DNA from: an uncultured Caulobacteraceae bacterium | GTDB lineage: Bacteria; Pseudomonadota; Alphaproteobacteria; Caulobacterales; Caulobacteraceae | Assembly (NCBI GenBank): GCA_903923135.1 | Contig: CAIXWN010000045.1 | Coordinates: 1 to 35,104 of the forward strand | Direction of reading: 5' to 3' | Length of the DNA: 35,104 nt | Part shown: one piece after another, positions 34,521 through 35,104 of the stretch | How positions within the stretch are numbered: position 1 is the first letter of the stretch | Layout: each line of letters opens with the position of its first letter | Notes under the pieces: model-generated | Databases searched by the model: none | Told to the model about the DNA's origin: nothing | The model's input: the letters and a program-made list of their open reading frames with translations, nothing else | Translations under genes and position numbers: made by a program

Positions 34521-34994
34521 GTGAGTTCGGGGATGGTCTTGGCCGCCATGATCGCAGCGACGCCGGCGATCGCCGCGCCGGCGCCGCCTTCGCCGACAAA
34601 CCAGATACGGGTGATCCGCTACCCGACAGCCTTCTACGCCGCCGCCCAGCCCAACACCGCCATGGACATGCTGGCCCACACGCCCGGCTTCACCTTCGAC
34701 GCCGGTCAGGCCGTACGGGGTTTCGCTGGTGCGGCGGGGAATGTTCTGGTGGACGGGGCCCGCCCGGCATCGAAGGATGACAGCCTCGACGACACCTTGC
34801 GGCGCATTCCGGCCTCATCTGTTCTCCGCATCGAGGTCATCCTCGGCGGCGCCCCCGGAATAGACATGCAGGGCAAGACCGTTGTGGCCAATGTCGTCCG
34901 CCGCCACGACATCGCCGCCAAGCTGACCATCAATGCATCGGTGACCCACGGGCTTGACGAGCAGCTTAGAGTCCGTTTGGAAACTCACGGGTGA
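34521..34994 (+). pseudogene. TonB-dependent receptor gene, cut by an IS5-family insertion
   Basis: Only the N terminus survives: a signal-like segment (GMVLAAMIAATPAIAAPAPP), an IRVIRYPTAFYAAAQPNTAMDM stretch and a plug domain with GFTFDAGQAVRGFAGAAG, NVLVDGARPASKDDSLDD, RRIPASSVLRIEVILGGAPG and IDMQGKTVVANVVRR. After about 149 codons the frame enters insertion-sequence DNA at about 34969 and stops at 34992-34994; no beta-barrel follows. A normal receptor of this group has over 600 residues. The start is GTG 34521 with an AGGGGGAG ribosome site about 6 bases before it. It cannot act as a transporter. A candidate CtrA site precedes it. Confidence 0.8.
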
Positions 34995-35104
34995 GCGTTT
35001 CTGCGTAGAAGATTGCCGCCCATGGCTACGAGGATCATGGCTTCGGAGACGTCGAGCCGGGTCTCATAGTCGCGCACGAGACGGCGCCACCTGGTCATCC
35101 ATCC
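34969..35104 (-). mobile_element. IS5-family insertion sequence, 3' end, continues past the window
   Basis: The left boundary is inferred at 34969, where the receptor reading frame is lost: the preceding TTA (34966-34968) fits the TNA target duplication of the IS1031 group and GAGTCCGTTTGGAAACTC (34969-34986) would be its terminal repeat. The element extends beyond the right edge, so the other repeat and duplication cannot be seen. Confidence 0.6.
34985..35104 (-). CDS. IS5-family transposase, C-terminal fragment
   Basis: Reading the minus strand from 35104, 39 sense codons end at TGA 34987-34985. They give [20 protein letters not shown] then [16 protein letters not shown], which is the conserved end of IS5-family DDE transposases ([10 protein letters not shown], then an EAMI.VAM.G..LRR helix). 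The catalytic residues lie outside the window. The reading frame is open at the window edge, so the gene is partial here, and its state as a whole is unknown. Confidence 0.75.
   Translation of the reverse strand, partial: GWMTRWRRLVRDYETRLDVSEAMILVAMGGNLLRRNAHP

Noticed and set aside
1-35104. tRNA or rRNA genes, CRISPR arrays, prophage or plasmid replication genes
   Set aside because: Reading the intergenic gaps on both strands I saw no cloverleaf-like sequence, repeat-spacer array, or phage and replication genes.

Overview
This is a GC-rich window of ordinary bacterial chromosome, best read as an alphaproteobacterium of the order Caulobacterales (Caulobacter or Phenylobacterium type). The grounds are a dusB-ntrB-ntrC / ntrY-ntrX / hfq-hflX nitrogen-regulation block, a fused ispDF gene, two NtrC-family regulators without the sigma-54 contact loop, a magnesium-type HemB, large TonB-dependent receptors, many GTG/TTG starts and many 4-nt ATGA/GTGA gene overlaps. 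The placement is inferred from gene content only; there is no rRNA or tRNA gene here to confirm it.

Layout. 1-1475: the end of a PIG-L type deacetylase gene, overlapped by a chromate transporter gene (chrA) that is cut in two by a single in-frame TGA. 1490-5836: a TetR-type regulator divergent from a class III PLP aminotransferase and a complete TonB-dependent receptor. 5837-9890: the helicase gene hrpB and an APC amino-acid permease on the minus strand. 10092-13738: hemB, a minus-strand beta-hydroxyacid dehydrogenase, then bpt (N-end rule aminoacyltransferase) translationally coupled to mazG. 13717-19634: an accessory stretch made of kdpE, kdpD and a 5'-truncated kdpC (no kdpA or kdpB), an intact crotonase plus phytanoyl-CoA-dioxygenase-like pair, and the last 67 codons of a CPA1 Na+/H+ antiporter gene. 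19609-29427: a long minus-strand run, read in the order dusB, ntrB, ntrC, ntrY, ntrX, D-amino-acid aminotransferase, hfq, hflX. 29517-32688: ispDF and a CinA C-terminal-type amidase on plus, ratA/coq10-type and lipA on minus. 32822-34375: an AMP-dependent acyl-CoA/acyl-ACP synthetase. 34521-35104: a second TonB-dependent receptor, broken after about 149 codons by an IS5-family element whose transposase runs off the right edge.

How the parts work together. The NtrBC and NtrYX pairs sense nitrogen or redox state, and Hfq/HflX downstream link that block to RNA-level control. dusB, ispDF, lipA, ratA, hemB, bpt and mazG are housekeeping genes for tRNA modification, isoprenoids, lipoylation, quinone function, haem, protein turnover and nucleotide clean-up. 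The transporter and receptor genes (chrA, kdp, nhaP, both TonB receptors) are where the genome has been breaking: four of these five loci are damaged.

I did not find a convincing new multi-gene system. The observations most worth following are a roughly 1.8-kb crotonase/dioxygenase cassette that sits between two 5'-truncated cation-transport genes, as if it replaced kdpAB and most of nhaP; a crotonase that lacks both catalytic glutamates; NtrC and NtrX both lacking the GAFTGA loop; and a perfect 8-bp inverted repeat between dusB and ispDF. No stretch longer than about 200 bases is without a gene.
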